64,000 nucleotides of DNA, taken from Plantago major (lineage: Eukaryota; Streptophyta; Magnoliopsida; Lamiales; Plantaginaceae). Position numbers and translations under genes: made by a program. Position 1 is the stretch's first letter. Each line of letters opens with the position of its first letter. The stretch covers positions 1 to 64,000 of the forward strand of contig JAIFAC010000125.1 of NCBI GenBank assembly GCA_026545765.1, in the 5' to 3' direction. Shown here piece after piece: positions 12,130 to 23,873 of the stretch. The notes beneath the pieces were generated by a model, which was given only the letters and a program-made list of their open reading frames with translations, was not told where the DNA came from and made no database searches.

Positions 12130-13321
12130 GTTCTCTACCTTCAGATCCTAGAGAAGCAAGGAGGCTTCTATGTCAACCAACAGATACTTCATCACGGAGA
12201 TGATCTTTACAAAATCCTTCAGCACCCACATGAGATGCCCGGATCCCCGTGAAGCGAAGATCGTGATGGAGGAGATCCATGCCGAAGTTGTAGTCACCCG
12301 GGAAGAACTCGTGCAAAAGATAATAAGACAAGGATACTATCGCCTACCATCGACATCGACGCCGCAACTTCACAAGGTTTATGAAGATCGCCAATATTAT
12401 GCCAACATACCACATCGCCCACCAACCCTATGATTCCGCTAATTATAGCATGTCCATTTGATCAATGGGGCATAGACATAGTAGGTCCCTTCCACGCGAA
12501 CCCATCGTAAGAAGTTTTTGATCGCGGCGGAGTATTTCACTAAACGGGTCGAGGCAGAGGCGCTTCACCATCACCGAAAAAGTGGTACTAACATTCATCC
12601 GGAAGAACATCATCCGCCGCTTCGACTTCCAAGAATCCTAGTGTCGGATAATGGGACCCGCTCTGGGCAAGACTAAAGGAATGAGTTTTTTGAATTTAGT
12701 CTTCCAAGCGGAAAGACTAGAATTGCAAAAGAGGTAGAGCCGGATCCAAGCGCTGCTAGGTAAGCGCCATGTACTTTTCAAAATAGAACATCGCTTCACT
12801 TCCGCCACCCCAACAAAACCATCACAAAATCTTGGAGAAAAGGTCGAGGACCTCCCAAGATAGTCATGATGATCTCGATGCGTCCTTTGGGCACATAGGA
12901 CGACTGACTCTACACAAGAGACGCCTTTTTCCTTTCATGGATCTGAGGCGTCATTCCTTCTAAGTAGTGGAAACCCAAAGGATCCAAAGAAGACAACCCG
13001 GTCGACACGAAGTCGCAAGGATCTACGACCTTGAGCTCCTTGAAGACAAACGAAGTAAGGCATTAGCTAACATACTCCGATACCAAGCCATGACTGCTCG
13101 AGCTTACAACAAGCATGTCTTACCCAAAGATATACAAGTCGGAGACTTAGTCCTCAGAAGAGCCGATATTCTAAGCAACGTTGGGAAACTCAAGCCCAAA
13201 TGGGAAGGACCTTACAAAGTTACTTGAGCTAGAGTCAATGGAAACTTTGAGCTAGAAGACGACCAAGGGCGAGCCTTGAAGAGAACTTGGAATGCCAAGA
13301 ACCTCCAAAAGTTCTACACTT
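12130..13321 (+). pseudogene. Integrase (Tat pol)
   Basis: The N-terminal zinc-binding region is recognisable (EEIHAEVVVTREELVQKII then RQGYYRLPS; 12,262-12,350), but its HHCC residues are largely lost. The catalytic core shows CPFDQWGIDIVGPF near 12,450-12,492 and LVSDNGT near 12,640, separated by frame changes. The C-terminal part is open at 12,967-13,227 and ends with the GPY/F-type block LKPKWEGPYKV; then a TGA, and pol terminates near 13,321 after NAKNLQKFYT. It would insert element DNA into the genome. Confidence 0.88.
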
Positions 13322-16300
13322 AGAAAAGGAGCATTGCAATAACTGCCACTTTTTGTCGATCTATTTTTGTGTTTATGAACAGGCCTCGAAGCCCCCAAGT
13401 TGTAATTCGATTTCCGTCAAGTGAATACAACTTTGCTTTCATAACACATCTTCACTCCGCTCGGGTCAAGTCCTTCGACCTGCCGTTCAATCAATCACAA
13501 GGAAAGTCACCTAGCTGCTCGTTTCGGGTCTAAGTTGCACACCGATCCGAGCAAGCTTAACACGATGAAACAGAAAGAAAACGATAACAAGAACAAACGC
13601 ATTTTATTCAAACAAAGTAAGGACCAAGTTACAAAGTGAGGAGCCCGAAGAGCCCTGATCAAGCTTACAAAGACACAAGCACCTATTCTAGCTAACTCTC
13701 CTGCTCTTCCAAAAGCTCCATCTTTAGAAGAACGACCTTGTACTTCCGAGCGCCTATCGGAACGAACCCGATTCGGTGATAATCAACCCTACACCTGCGA
13801 ACATCCCGAATAAGGAAGAACTTGACTTTTTCGACAAAACAAGTTCAACTCCCAGAGATCATGGAGTTCCTTTCGGACAACCTAGCTAGTATCTTGGAGC
13901 GAACGACCAGGATAATCGAGGCCATTCGAGACATCCCGATAGAATGCTTCATGATCTCCGAACGGAAGAAATAGTTCCGAAGCAAGCAAGTATCATCACG
14001 ACAATCCGGATCGTCTCCTACCAGATACTACAAAGGAATCCTTCTCAATTACTCAAGTATTCGAAGGAACAACACGGATAATCGGAACGATCCAAGTCAC
14101 TCCGGAAGCATCCGCCGAGCCGACTCCCAACAAGATCGGTAATGTCAGAACTCCGCTCCACTGCGAAGCCCCGCAGGCCTTCAATTCTGGGAACGAAGTT
14201 TCCGATACAACCGGGCTGCTCGGATACGGACCAATGGACCTTAGTCATGTAGCTAGCTCACGATGGTTTGCAGTTCTGATCCCCAACAAGACCAGCATTA
14301 TCAGGAACTCCCTTCCAGAATTGCAAGTGGCCCCCGGGCCTTCAATTCTGGAATGAAGTTACCAATAAAACCGGACTGCTCGGTCACGGAACCACAAGGG
14401 CGAGCCGAACAACTTACTCAAGCAAACGTTTTCCGACATGCCTTCGAGATAGAGTGGCGGTATCCCCTTTTCCTTCCAAGCTTAGCAAGTAGACCTCCTC
14501 GGGCCTTCCATACTTGGAAAAAAGGGGAGGATACGACCAAATCTATCAAAGACGGGCCGGACTGTAGCAAGTTCCGCCCAGAGATTTCCTAACGACTACC
14601 CCCAATATTCAAGGTCGTCCGCTTAAGATCCCTAATCGGAAAGAATATTTTAATAACCATACCAACTTGAGGTCACCCCGACTTTACGTTTATCCTAAGA
14701 CGAACAACTCAACGAGACAGCTTCGATAAGGCCTTCCAACATCCCATGGATCTTACATCAACCTCTAATACTGGATGGGCTTATACAAAACAAATCCCGC
14801 CGATTTGTCGTCCCTGGTATGAAAACTCAACGTTAAACGACTCGGATATGCTAGAAACTCATAAATTAATGTCATAATCCCGTACATCGAAGCTAGTTCA
14901 CCCTCCGGCTCAAGTGCTACCAACCACAAACCGGAGAAAGAAGATTAGTACGAGGATCCGAAGGAGCTTGCATCCCAATGACTTGACTTCATCGCTCCAA
15001 GATGGTCTCAATCGAGAGATTTCAAACACCGGAAACCACTAGAGGCAAGATCACGATAGGACGGTGGTGTAAACCCACTGCCGACGTCCCCACCTGTGAT
15101 CCAAACCACTTATTACTATAAAGGGATGGAATAATCTAGCTAAAAGTCGCATAATCCAAGGGTATATATAGAAGTGAAGGACCAATCAAGAGTCGCCACG
15201 CGGTCTGTGAACCACCGCGATGATGGGCCCGGATTTGGGCCTAACGCGTCATCGCTATCGCCCAAACCAAAAAATCCTTCACATCGACCGCCTTCGAGTG
15301 AATTACCCATTCGGATGTGTCACCTAGAGGTCGCCATGATAACCTCCGCATCGATCGTGACCCGTAGCAAGTCATTCAACTTTTCGCCGATGCATTTTTT
15401 ACCAACTTCTCACAAGCCAACATGATTCGAAACGGCACACCAAGTCCCTACGGACCGAGCACGATGATAACATCCGAACTAGTCCTACTCGTTATAGCTT
15501 TGGGAAAACGAATTTTTTCTGTATGGTTAACATTTGAAGACATGGCTCCGAATCACTTCTGTTTATTCACGGCAATAAACATTTGGAGTTATGATCCGGA
15601 CGAACGCCATGTCCGACCGTCCCACGAGCCAGTAAAGGGAGAATTTACTTAAGGCAATTAACGTCTGGGAAATTGGCTGGACTTTCGGACACATTATCCG
15701 AACAAGCCGAGACAATGAAAACTTCGAGTTACTGATCAATTTTACAAATTCAAACGCGCAAGGAGAAGCATGCATTCAGAAGGGCAATAACACAAGCTAG
15801 TAATAAAAGTTGCTCCGAGTCACCAACGAGCCCGGACCCATAACACAAATACCGAATCAAATGTATAGATAAAGCAAGTTATACAAAACAAAGAACTAAG
15901 AAGGAAATAACATCGTCTCAAGGCGTCCAAGGCTCACAATTACAAACCGGCATACCCCGCCTTCACTCTCCGCCGAATGAATCACCTGAGTTCCGAGGGC
16001 CTCCGACATCCTCTCCGGAGGTGCTCGCCGCTCTTTTGGCTTCACAACCTCCTATCTCTCCGAGCCCGACACTCTTCAGAAGGCAGGTATCGTGCATCAA
16101 GTCCAAGTCCCGATCGAAACCTTGACAGCCTGTGCAAAGTCAACCAGCCTTGTGCTCCAAGTGGTCCTCCAAAGGAACAAAGACACTAGACATCAGCAAT
16201 GGCACGAAATGCGAAAGATACGGACCACCGTGGTCGAACTTCGTCTTTTGTCTCATCACGCATCAGCCCACAAACTCGCATTGAAGCAAGTCTTCATCCG

Positions 16301-17593
16301 AGACACTGTTCGAGCAAAGTCCAACCATCGCCTCTTTGAAAGTAGAAACGCCTTCACTTCCAAGTCACGCCCACTCGTAATCCAACCTTTCCTCCGAATC
16401 GCCCACACCGCATCGAACCCGGCCCCGCTGCCTCGTCATACTTGGATTCGAGCAAGAATTTGCAGGAGTCCGAGCCTAAGAAATCCGGACGCCCTTGTCC
16501 CACCTTTAGCACCACTCAAAGATCATATCTTCAAGCTCGGAGACGCCAACGAACTCATCCAAGCCGCCTTGGTGAACTTTCAAGTCCCTCTCCAACGCTA
16601 GGATGGCGCTTTCATTTTGGCCGCCTCCGACTTCGGCCTCCTTCGGCAAATATAGTCTTTTTTCACCGCCGACAGACTATTCAACCGAGACGCCTCAATC
16701 GCCTGAGCAGCCTCAAATTGCCAGTCCTCCTAGTGTCGCCCACCAGCCACGGAGCACGCAACGGCGCGGCAAGTCGAGAACAACCGACATTAAAAAGTTA
16801 GAGACAGCCTGAGCCAAAGAAAGTTGAAACACCAATCGTAAATCTAAACGAATAAACCTCATACGAGTAGCGATCAATTCCAATCCGTCCGGGCCTCGAG
16901 GCAAGAACAAACGAGCCACCAAGATCCAACTCCAGCCCGACGATCACTCATCTTTCCTCGCCTTCGCCGGAGGGATTGACCTTCTGACGAACGCTTTTGT
17001 CCAACAGCAGCCGAGCCATCGGTGGGGATCCCGAGACACAGATCTCAGAGGTTTCTTGGGCCCCTTTGAACCAACTACCTTAACCTTGTCCGGGGTAGGT
17101 ATTGTCTGGGTCTGCTCGCCCGCGGCGGCCTTCCGAGTCTCTTCCGCTCAGAAAGCAGCGGCATTCCGAGGATCCTCCATTGGCAGCACAGTGGAAGTCT
17201 TGATAATTTGGGTCCGAGTACCCTCCTCCATCTCCTTTCTCGAAAGCAAGATTTCGCTCTCTTCAACTCTCGTGATAGTGGACATGGTGTACTCGAACAA
17301 AAAATCGCACATCCGAAAGTGACAATAAGATGCAAGACAACAAAAGTTTACAATTTATAACCGCAAACAAAGCAAATAACCACCGACTTAAGACCAACCA
17401 CGCGTCTGACGGAGGAAACACTTACTTAAGTCCTTCTTCCCATCACGTAAACTCGCTCAAAAGCCGCCAGATAAGGAAGAGCTTGGCATATCAATCCTCG
17501 AAAGAAGTATTTCTCCGGATCCTGATTCCGATGGAGAGCTTGCATCCATAAAGGGATGTTCCGAGCCGGAGGTTTCCAGTCTGGCAGCCTGCC

Positions 17594-18110
17594 TCAAAAA
17601 AATTTCTTCTCAAATTGCCACTTTGGCCTTTCCACTTCGGATTGGCCTTGTTTCAAAGAGGGCCGGACGAAGAAGTATCTCTTCCACCAGTGAATCCCCA
17701 AAGAAGAAAGGGGGTCGACAAAAAATGTGTATGCTTGATGACATACGAACGTATAAAACAAAGTGTTCCTATTACTTACACTAATATTGAACAACTTTGG
17801 TTATCAAATGTGACCGGATGTCTTTATATTTACACATTACCGAAGCACATCAGGTTTCCGAGCGAAGTCAGATTATTTGATGTGGACTTAACCCCATGCT
17901 GCTCAAAATCTACAGGAACTCGGACGACACGGGCTGCCGCCACCCGCAATGCAGACTTATTTCATGAATGCACATGTATCCCGGAGACGGATTGTAGAAA
18001 GCATGTGCTCGTCCGGAACGAGAATTTCCACGCGACCTAATCTCAGATTCAAGTTCCTCCACCTCACCAAGATAATCAAGGACAAAAGGCAAAGTACCAT
18101 CCTCATTCAA
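17594..18110 (-). pseudogene. Antisense ORF with gypsy-type transposon domain similarity
   Basis: Minus-strand frames read, in order, EDGTLPFVLDYLGEVEELES, then PSPGYMCIHEISLHCGWRQP and VSSEF, then further on HWWKRYFFVRPS. This order resembles the 'putative gypsy-type transposon' domain (Transposase_28, PF04195): a PG.. ..hE..l..GlR.P blocks followed by a ..gWk.rfFFV block. Stops separate the last two blocks. The assignment is by remembered family pattern; a profile search of the six-frame translation would decide it. Confidence 0.5.
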
Positions 18111-19244
18111 TTCACCTCCGACGGGTGAGTAACTTCGCCCTCGACCGAGGAAACTTCACTCAAACACGCCTTCGCCTCTTAAGCCCCTGCAATTCCTCTT
18201 CAACATCCGTGGTTTCGCCATTGACCAACAGATTCTCCTAAAACATGGGCGACAAGATTTCTTCTTCTTCCTCTTCTTCGAATCAACATTTTCGGACCAC
18301 TTCCTCCACTCTATCATCCTGACGACGAACCCAACTCTACCACCGTCCAAGGGGAACAACTACTGACCCGATCCTCAACACCTTCTTCAACATACCTAAC
18401 TCGGAGGCACCTCGAGGTATCATGCACCTCCTCGATGTTAGGCTCATGATCCGAACGAACGGAATTCGTCGTGGTTACTCCTAAAATTATAACCTAGGTT
18501 GCGAATGAGGGATCGAATCTCACCGAAGTTCGGGCTCTTTCTAAGACGCCCGGACGGCGAGCTCTTAATTATAGTCCGCGAGCTTGTTCTCGAGCCGCAC
18601 TAACACCTCGCACATTAGAGACTCGCAGTAATCCCGATGCTTCGAGACCTCGAACTAACAACTAACAAGCAAAGAGCTTACCTCGCTCTTCCTACCGGAC
18701 GAGGAGATTGTTTAGCTCACGACTTGCCGTCACCAATAATGTCAATCTCCTGAGTCGCGCTTGATAAAGATGACGCTCGGAGACATATCCTCAAATTTCG
18801 GATCGGTTCACTATCACTTTGACATCCTAGGAAAGGAGAAAGCAATTTCAGAAGCTTTAAGATGGCAAACCGAGAGGCCGCTTATGTATATTAAAAAGGA
18901 GGAAAATTTAAAATCGGGACAAGACAATGAATCGGGACGGGTTAGTTCCGAGTCAAGAAGATGGTTACTCGATATTAGTCAACATAGCCAAAACATCGTT
19001 ATTACTAACCTACGATCATGGGCGACATCCGAAAAATTTCAATGGAAAAGACGACTAACAAAGGAAATAGAATCACGAACGAAAGAAGCAAACTTACTTG
19101 TATTCGATGGTCGATTGAAGGTAGCCGATCAAGATGTAAACACGCACCACGGACCTCTCGACTCGCCGGATCGGGTGTAAATACTTTGATATGCTCAGAA
19201 CAAAAATCTTCTCTAGAAGTGAAGAATGAAAGCGACTTAGGCCC

Positions 19245-19254
19245 CTATTTATAG
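19245..19254 (-). promoter_or_regulatory. Antisense TATA box in Tat 3' region
   Basis: CTATAAATAG on the minus strand, a textbook plant TATA element, lying upstream of the antisense protein-like segments. No such element is expected for element replication here, so it fits an internal antisense promoter. Activity is inferred. Confidence 0.55.
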
Positions 19255-19834
19255 AGGGCTATATCCGAACTCCAACCGTCGATTTTTCGGTTAAATCTCA
19301 ATCGAGATCAAAATCATCCAACGGCGTAGTACAATAATACCAAGTGAAATGACGAATCGGTACAAAAACTTACTTTGCGATAACAAAGACGCAGACAACA
19401 AACTTCCCCACTTTCGGGAAGACAACACTCAGCCTCTGATGACTACCCGTGGACGCCTTTAACTTTCGCAAAAATCACCGCACACGCGGACCTCGTCCAC
19501 TCGGACGCTTTTCCTTCGACCTTCTCTTTACAAAAGAGTTTGGTTGGATAGGACACCCATCTACGGATTAACTCAGAACCTACCAAAGGTACAACGCCGA
19601 CGTTTTCGCCTACACTTAGTCTCGCTATAAATACCCTTTTCTTTCTTAACTTGGTTGCACTCCAAACCCGCCCCTCGAAAGAACAAAGGTAAAAAAGATA
19701 GGGGGTGAGAGACTGTTAAGGACCTTACGGCTAGATTACACCTTTTTCCGCTTAGAGGCGGATCGACCAAGGAACGACCCATCCTCATCGGTTCAACCAT
19801 AGTTCCACAACTATCTTCTACTAAGATACTTGGA

Positions 19835-19849
19835 AACTAGGGGGACATA
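19835..19849 (+). promoter_or_regulatory. Polypurine tract of Tat element
   Basis: AACTAGGGGGACATA ends directly at the 3' LTR. The same string, with one G fewer, precedes an LTR in the deleted derivative at 23,255-23,269. Confidence 0.8.
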
Positions 19850-20693
19850 TGTTGATACGAAAATATGTCCAATTCATTATAAGAGCCCTTGAACGAATCC
19901 TAAGGCCCTAAGTCATCTAATGGATCCGAGACACATCGTCCGAGCCAATCGTCTGATCCGGCACTCCACCATGGTCCGACCCACCCTAGAAGAGAGGAAC
20001 AAAGGATCTAAAGTTACCCACCAGTCCGACCCACTGGCCTGAGCCTCCGACGGACGATCACTGATCCAACATGACAATCTCACGTAGCAAGCAGACAGCA
20101 CCAGAGAGTAGGGGTCCGAACCATGAGGTCCGAATCTAAGAGTTGGGCTAACTCGAGAACTTCCTCATATGACAACCCAATACGGTCCCGACCATGCGTC
20201 CGACCAACCTCCTCGGACCTCAAGCAGACTATGTCACGCCCTCCAAAACTCTCTCAATAATCATTAAACTACCCCTAAAAGCCCAAAATGGCATGGGCTA
20301 AGTGTCATTATTGGGCCATGGGCCTAAACAAGCCTTGGTGGCTCAATCGGAGCCTTACACTTGGCGCGATCTAGAGGAGTCCTTCCTCTTTGAGAAAATC
20401 CTTTAAATAGGGCACACATCCCCATGTTAAGGTAAGTCATCAGACATAAGCTAATCCCGAACATTATATAGAGCAGATCTTCAGTCTCTCTTGAGTAAAG
20501 TCTCTAACCGGTTTGACGCTTGGCCAACCGGGTCCTAACCCCCTCCAAGTCGCCAGGTGTCCTTACGCTTCTTACCAATTTACGTTCTTACGGGCTCTTA
20601 CTCTTTGGTTCTTACTCCAAGGTGGTCTAGGTACTTAAAGTGAAGGAAAGCAAGGAAAATTCATTAAGTGGTTGGGGGACTTTACCCTCAACA
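19850..20693 (+). repeat. 3' LTR of Tat element
   Basis: Begins TGTTGATACGAAAATATG and ends ACCCTCAACA, followed by the AATTG target duplication. TATA-like CTTTAAATAG at 20,401-20,410. It pairs with 6,474-7,316. Confidence 0.93.
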
Positions 20694-20698
20694 AATTG

Positions 20699-21000
20699 AT
20701 TATAAGTTACTTATTTACGTCATATTTGCTACGCACTTATTTGTTTACTTTCTGCTTATGATAATTATTTCAAAAACCCAAACCATATATTTGCTTACTT
20801 TATTGCTTTATATTGAAAATCAACCGTTTAATCAATTACTAAATCGATCGTTATTCTAGAGACCACCTCTCGAGTCAACTCTAATACTAATTCTTTTAGT
20901 GTGTTTAGAACTCGTTTGGTATTATAATTTTGATAACATTGGTGTACTTGGTGAAAATTTATTTTTGCCTAGGCGCATCACCCTCCCATAGGTTTGCTAG
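20699..21000 (+). repeat. Family A remnant after the Tat insertion
   Basis: AT-rich sequence continuing from 6,473 once the Tat element and one AATTG are removed. It ends in TGGTGTACTTGGTGAAAATTT and TTTTTGCCTAGGCGCATCA, reminiscent of the leader and primer region of Ty3/gypsy elements. No coding sequence. Confidence 0.4.
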
Positions 21001-21176
21001 GTTAAATTGAATTTTAGATGATCAAAGGATGGATTTAAACCTTGTTGTTAATTGTTAACCCAATTCAGTTTCATGGAACTCTTAATTCCAAAATAAAATA
21101 AATTAGGCTCATAACTTTTTTTTTGAGAAACATCACTAAATTTCATTCATAAAAGGAAGAGTACAAAGAATCCAAA

Positions 21177-21650
21177 TCAAAAAGAGTCTGACAAGCCATC
21201 ACAATCTCCAACAACACATTTAGAGAGATTATGCGCTAAAACATTTGCACTACGGAAAACATGAACGGAAGTTAAAGAACTAAACAAGGAAATCTGCTTC
21301 TTAATCTCTTCCACAATATGACCACAAGATGATAAGCACTCCACTGGGTTGTTGATAGCATTGATAATATTCAAGCAATCACTTTCGATAATTACTTCCT
21401 GCAAACCAAGAGAAATTGCCAAATCCACTCCAAATTTTACTGCCAGGGATTCAGCCGTTTCTGGACATTGAATATAATCAATTTTACGTTGTCTCCAAGC
21501 TATTATCCGCCCAGTGCTGCCGCTAGCAATAATCCCGACTCCAGCTGCATTTTTTGTCCTCAATATTGATGCATCAACGTTAATTTTCACCATGGAACCA
21601 GACGGAGGCGACCAAGTCTTGTTCGATACAGGTGGTCTAGCCGCAGCCAA
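21177..21650 (-). pseudogene. RNase H-like domain of LINE (RVT_3)
   Basis: 157 codons open on the minus strand. It starts in a linker ending WSPPSGSMVKINVDASILR; the D of NVDAS is the first catalytic Asp. It continues with ETAESLAVKFGVDLAISLGL (E and D positions), VIIESDCLNIINAIN (third acidic residue), and ends near ANVLAHNLSK, where active enzymes have an AH.LA motif. This is the plant RVT_3/RNase H fold (PF13456). It is a relic of the LINE, not a cellular gene, because it lies directly between zf-RVT and poly(A). Confidence 0.85.
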
Positions 21651-21887
21651 CCTGATCTGAGCCTCCTAGAATCGCTGCAAATAATTGGCAGCAAAGTTCA
21701 CCAAATCCAGAGGTTCCTCATGCACTCCCTCGTGAATCAAACGGTTCATGCTATTCCACATATTCCAACATACGCAGCTGAAGTAGGCAAATTGTTGCGG
21801 TTCAAGAACCTGCTGAATATTATGAATCCATGCCCAAATATCAGTAACTGCACCAGAAAATAAATGCGCAGGTAATCCAGAAATGGC

Positions 21888-22250
21888 CTAAAGGAGACGT
21901 AAAAAATGACAATGTAAGAATGTATGCACAATGGATTCGTCAGCTTCCAAACAGAGAGGGCAAGTAGGAGTAACATTTAGTTTACGACGCTGCAAGTTAA
22001 CAAAAACAGGTAGACTATTGGTAAGAACACGCCAAAAGAAAACACGAACTTTATTCGGAACATGTAACTGCCAAACAAACATCCAGTTCCTTTGAGACAG
22101 AGAAGAACTGCTGGCATTAAATCTTGCTCGACTTTGCTGTTTCATTCCCCTTGCAACATAGTAAGCCGTTCTTACCGAGTAATACCCATGTTTAGTAAAG
22201 AACCACCTCTGAGTATCAACAAAGCAGAATACTACCCATGTGAATGCGCA
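21888..22250 (-). pseudogene. zf-RVT domain of LINE
   Basis: Reads (W)FFTKHGYYSVRTAYYVARGM from about 22,205 and then WQLHVPNKVRVFFWRVLTN, followed by PTCPLCLEADESIVHTFLHC. This is the classic plant LINE zinc-binding domain (PF13966): W-P-KVr-FlWR, then C-P-x-C and H-x-x-x-x-C. The frame is broken near 21,888 before the RNase H part. Function would be nucleic-acid binding within the LINE ORF2 product. Confidence 0.8.
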
Positions 22251-22422
22251 CTATAGCTTCAATATCATCATCCCGTAACACAAATGTCAACGCATCAATA
22301 TCCCACCCCGCCCATCGTGAAGAATAAAATTAGACACCGAAATATCACCAATCTCATATAAATCAGGCTTATAACTCATAAGCTAACCATTAAACTATTG
22401 CTAAATAGAACATGAGTTTTAT

Positions 22423-23140
22423 TAGGGATGAGCGTGGGCGGGTATTGACAGACATTTACAAAAAATCAAACCAACCCATTTATGGCGGGTGATTATTTTT
22501 CCAACCTGCAGCGGTTCGAGTGATAATAATGCGGATGGATTGGCAGTTGAATTACTACATCAACTAAGATTTTTTTTTAAAAGTTAAAATTCATTGCACC
22601 ACGTATCATAGAAGCATAAGGTATGCCCATAGTAAAAATAATTACGTAATGTTCCTTCTAACAGTAGTAGTACATAGAAATCAACTCAAAATAACCAATA
22701 TAAGTGCCTTAACCAAGCCAAACGGAAATGAATCTTATCATAGAACAATCATAACTGCTAACTTTTAAATAACATATCTATCAACTATGATATATTAAAT
22801 CCATCAAATTAGCAAATAATTTTAAATGAAAGCAAAAGGTTGAAATGCCATTTTTCCATAGATAGTTTCTTAGTTTATATATGAAATAATCCTAATTTTA
22901 ATGCTATTGATCTATTCTATATTTATATCTATTCACTTCACTGACAGGTAATTCAATTCACATATATGCATTTTTTGTCATGTGAACAATCTGACGGGTG
23001 GGTCAGTTGGGTTGTGGGTTGGACCCATCCAACCCGGCCAATCAAGTTTATATAAAAATTTAACGCTTAATTTAAAAAAAACATAATCGACTTAAAGGGT
23101 AAGATGCGGATTTGGTCAAGCGTTTGTTTGCACAACCCTA
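22423..23140. mobile_element. Non-autonomous hAT-type transposon, 718 bp
   Basis: Ends are TAGGGATGAGCGTGGGCGG and, on the right, GTTTGCACAACCCTA, giving short imperfect inverted repeats (TAGGG.TG). It is flanked by a perfect 8-bp duplication AGTTTTAT (22,415-22,422 and 23,141-23,148). An 8-bp duplication plus TAGGG ends fits the hAT superfamily. Subterminal GGCGGGT / ACCCGGCC-like motifs occur; no transposase is encoded. Confidence 0.85.
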
Positions 23141-23161
23141 AGTTTTATTGATCTTTCTACT

Positions 23162-23857
23162 TGTTGATACGTAATATGTCCAAGGCGCCAAAGGCATTCT
23201 AAGCTCCTGACACTATAGTTCCACAACTATCTTCTACAAAGATACTTGGAAACTAGGGGACATATGTTGATACGTAAATATGTCCAAGACGCCCTAACCG
23301 CCTATCGACTATTGTTCTAAGCGGACGCCCTAACCATTTATCGGACCATCGCCCTAAGCGAACGCCCTAACCGCTCATGAACTATCGTCCTAAACGGACG
23401 CCCCTAACGAACTAACCTATCGGGCCATAGCCTATCAAGACATCGGGCCATGGGCCTAATAGAGCATTGTCGGCATACGCCTAAGCTTTACACTTCATGC
23501 CGATTCAGGTCTCAAGGAAACCTATAAATATGGACATATCCTCATAATGCAAAGTAAGTCGCTTCTTCCTGCACTCTTACCTTCCCGACTATTATACAGA
23601 GTAGATCTTCAGTCTCTCTTGAGTAAAGTCTCAGACCGGTTTGACACTTAGCAAACCGGGTCTACGATCCTAACCCCCTCCAAGTTACTTGTGCAGGTCC
23701 TTACGCATCGCCTCTTACCAGTATGACGGTTCTTACGGGCTCTTACTCTTTGGTTCTTACAAGCAAGGTGGTTCTTACTCAAAGGTGGTCTAGGTACTTA
23801 GCGTGAAGGAAAGCAAGGGAAATTCATTAAGTGGTTGGGGGACTTATACCCTCAACA
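23162..23857 (+). mobile_element. Deleted Tat element: LTR start, PPT segment, LTR
   Basis: Starts TGTTGATACGTAATATG (5' LTR first ~50 bp) and jumps to TATAGTTCCACAACTATCTTC, which in the full element lies just before its polypurine tract (about 19,798-19,849). Then a second LTR runs from 23,270 to 23,857, ending CCTCAACA. Nearly all of the 5' LTR and the interior are gone. TATA box CTATAAATAT at 23,522-23,531. No clear target duplication (CTACT vs AGCAG). Confidence 0.85.
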
Positions 23858-23873
23858 AGCAGAAAACTTTCTA

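Larger units (their letters stand above)
13322..19834 (-). other. Long 3' region of Tat element with probable antisense gene
   Basis: 6.5 kb lies between integrase and the polypurine tract, far more than a basic LTR element needs. No plus-strand protein is recognisable. On the minus strand there is a canonical TATA box at 19,245-19,254, and ~1.1 kb downstream of it protein-like pieces (17,594-18,110). Further minus-strand charged stretches follow near 17,250 (for example SRKEMEEGTRT). Tat-lineage elements such as Grande and some Retand-like elements are known to carry antisense ORFs in this interval. The gene is broken by stops here. Confidence 0.6.
6474..20693 (+). mobile_element. Full-length Ty3/gypsy retrotransposon, Tat lineage, defective
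   Basis: A 14.2-kb element bounded by a perfect 5-bp target duplication AATTG (6,469-6,473 and 20,694-20,698). LTRs of 843 and 844 bp both begin TGTTGATAC and end TCAACA. Internal order is primer site, gag with CRFH-x6-GH zinc knuckle, protease, reverse transcriptase, RNase H, a second RNase H, integrase, then a long 3' region and a polypurine tract. Domain order and wording match the Tat/Ogre/Retand group, which carries an additional archaeal-type RNase H. Gag-pol is cut by many stops and frame changes, so this copy cannot make a full polyprotein as sequenced. It is inserted in the family A repeat. Confidence 0.93.
21117..22359 (-). mobile_element. 5'-truncated LINE (L1-type) 3' end
   Basis: Minus-strand order is a zinc-binding RT-associated domain, an RNase H-like domain, a 3' UTR and a terminal poly(A) (T-run at about 21,117-21,124 on the plus strand). 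Flanks form a likely target duplication: AAATTAGGCTCATAACT at 21,100-21,116 and AAATCAGGCTTATAACT at 22,360-22,376, with two mismatches in 17. The reverse transcriptase proper is missing, as usual for truncated L1 insertions. Confidence 0.85.

Noticed and set aside
17056..17335. Overlapping open frames on both strands in the Tat 3' region
   Set aside because: Proline/arginine-rich shadows without conserved blocks in most frames; only the minus-strand pieces near 17,594-18,110 show an ordered family-like pattern.
6474..20693. Autonomous, active retrotransposon
   Set aside because: Protease active site unreadable, RT FMDAY motif out of frame, integrase HHCC lost and many stops; active only if most breaks are sequence errors.
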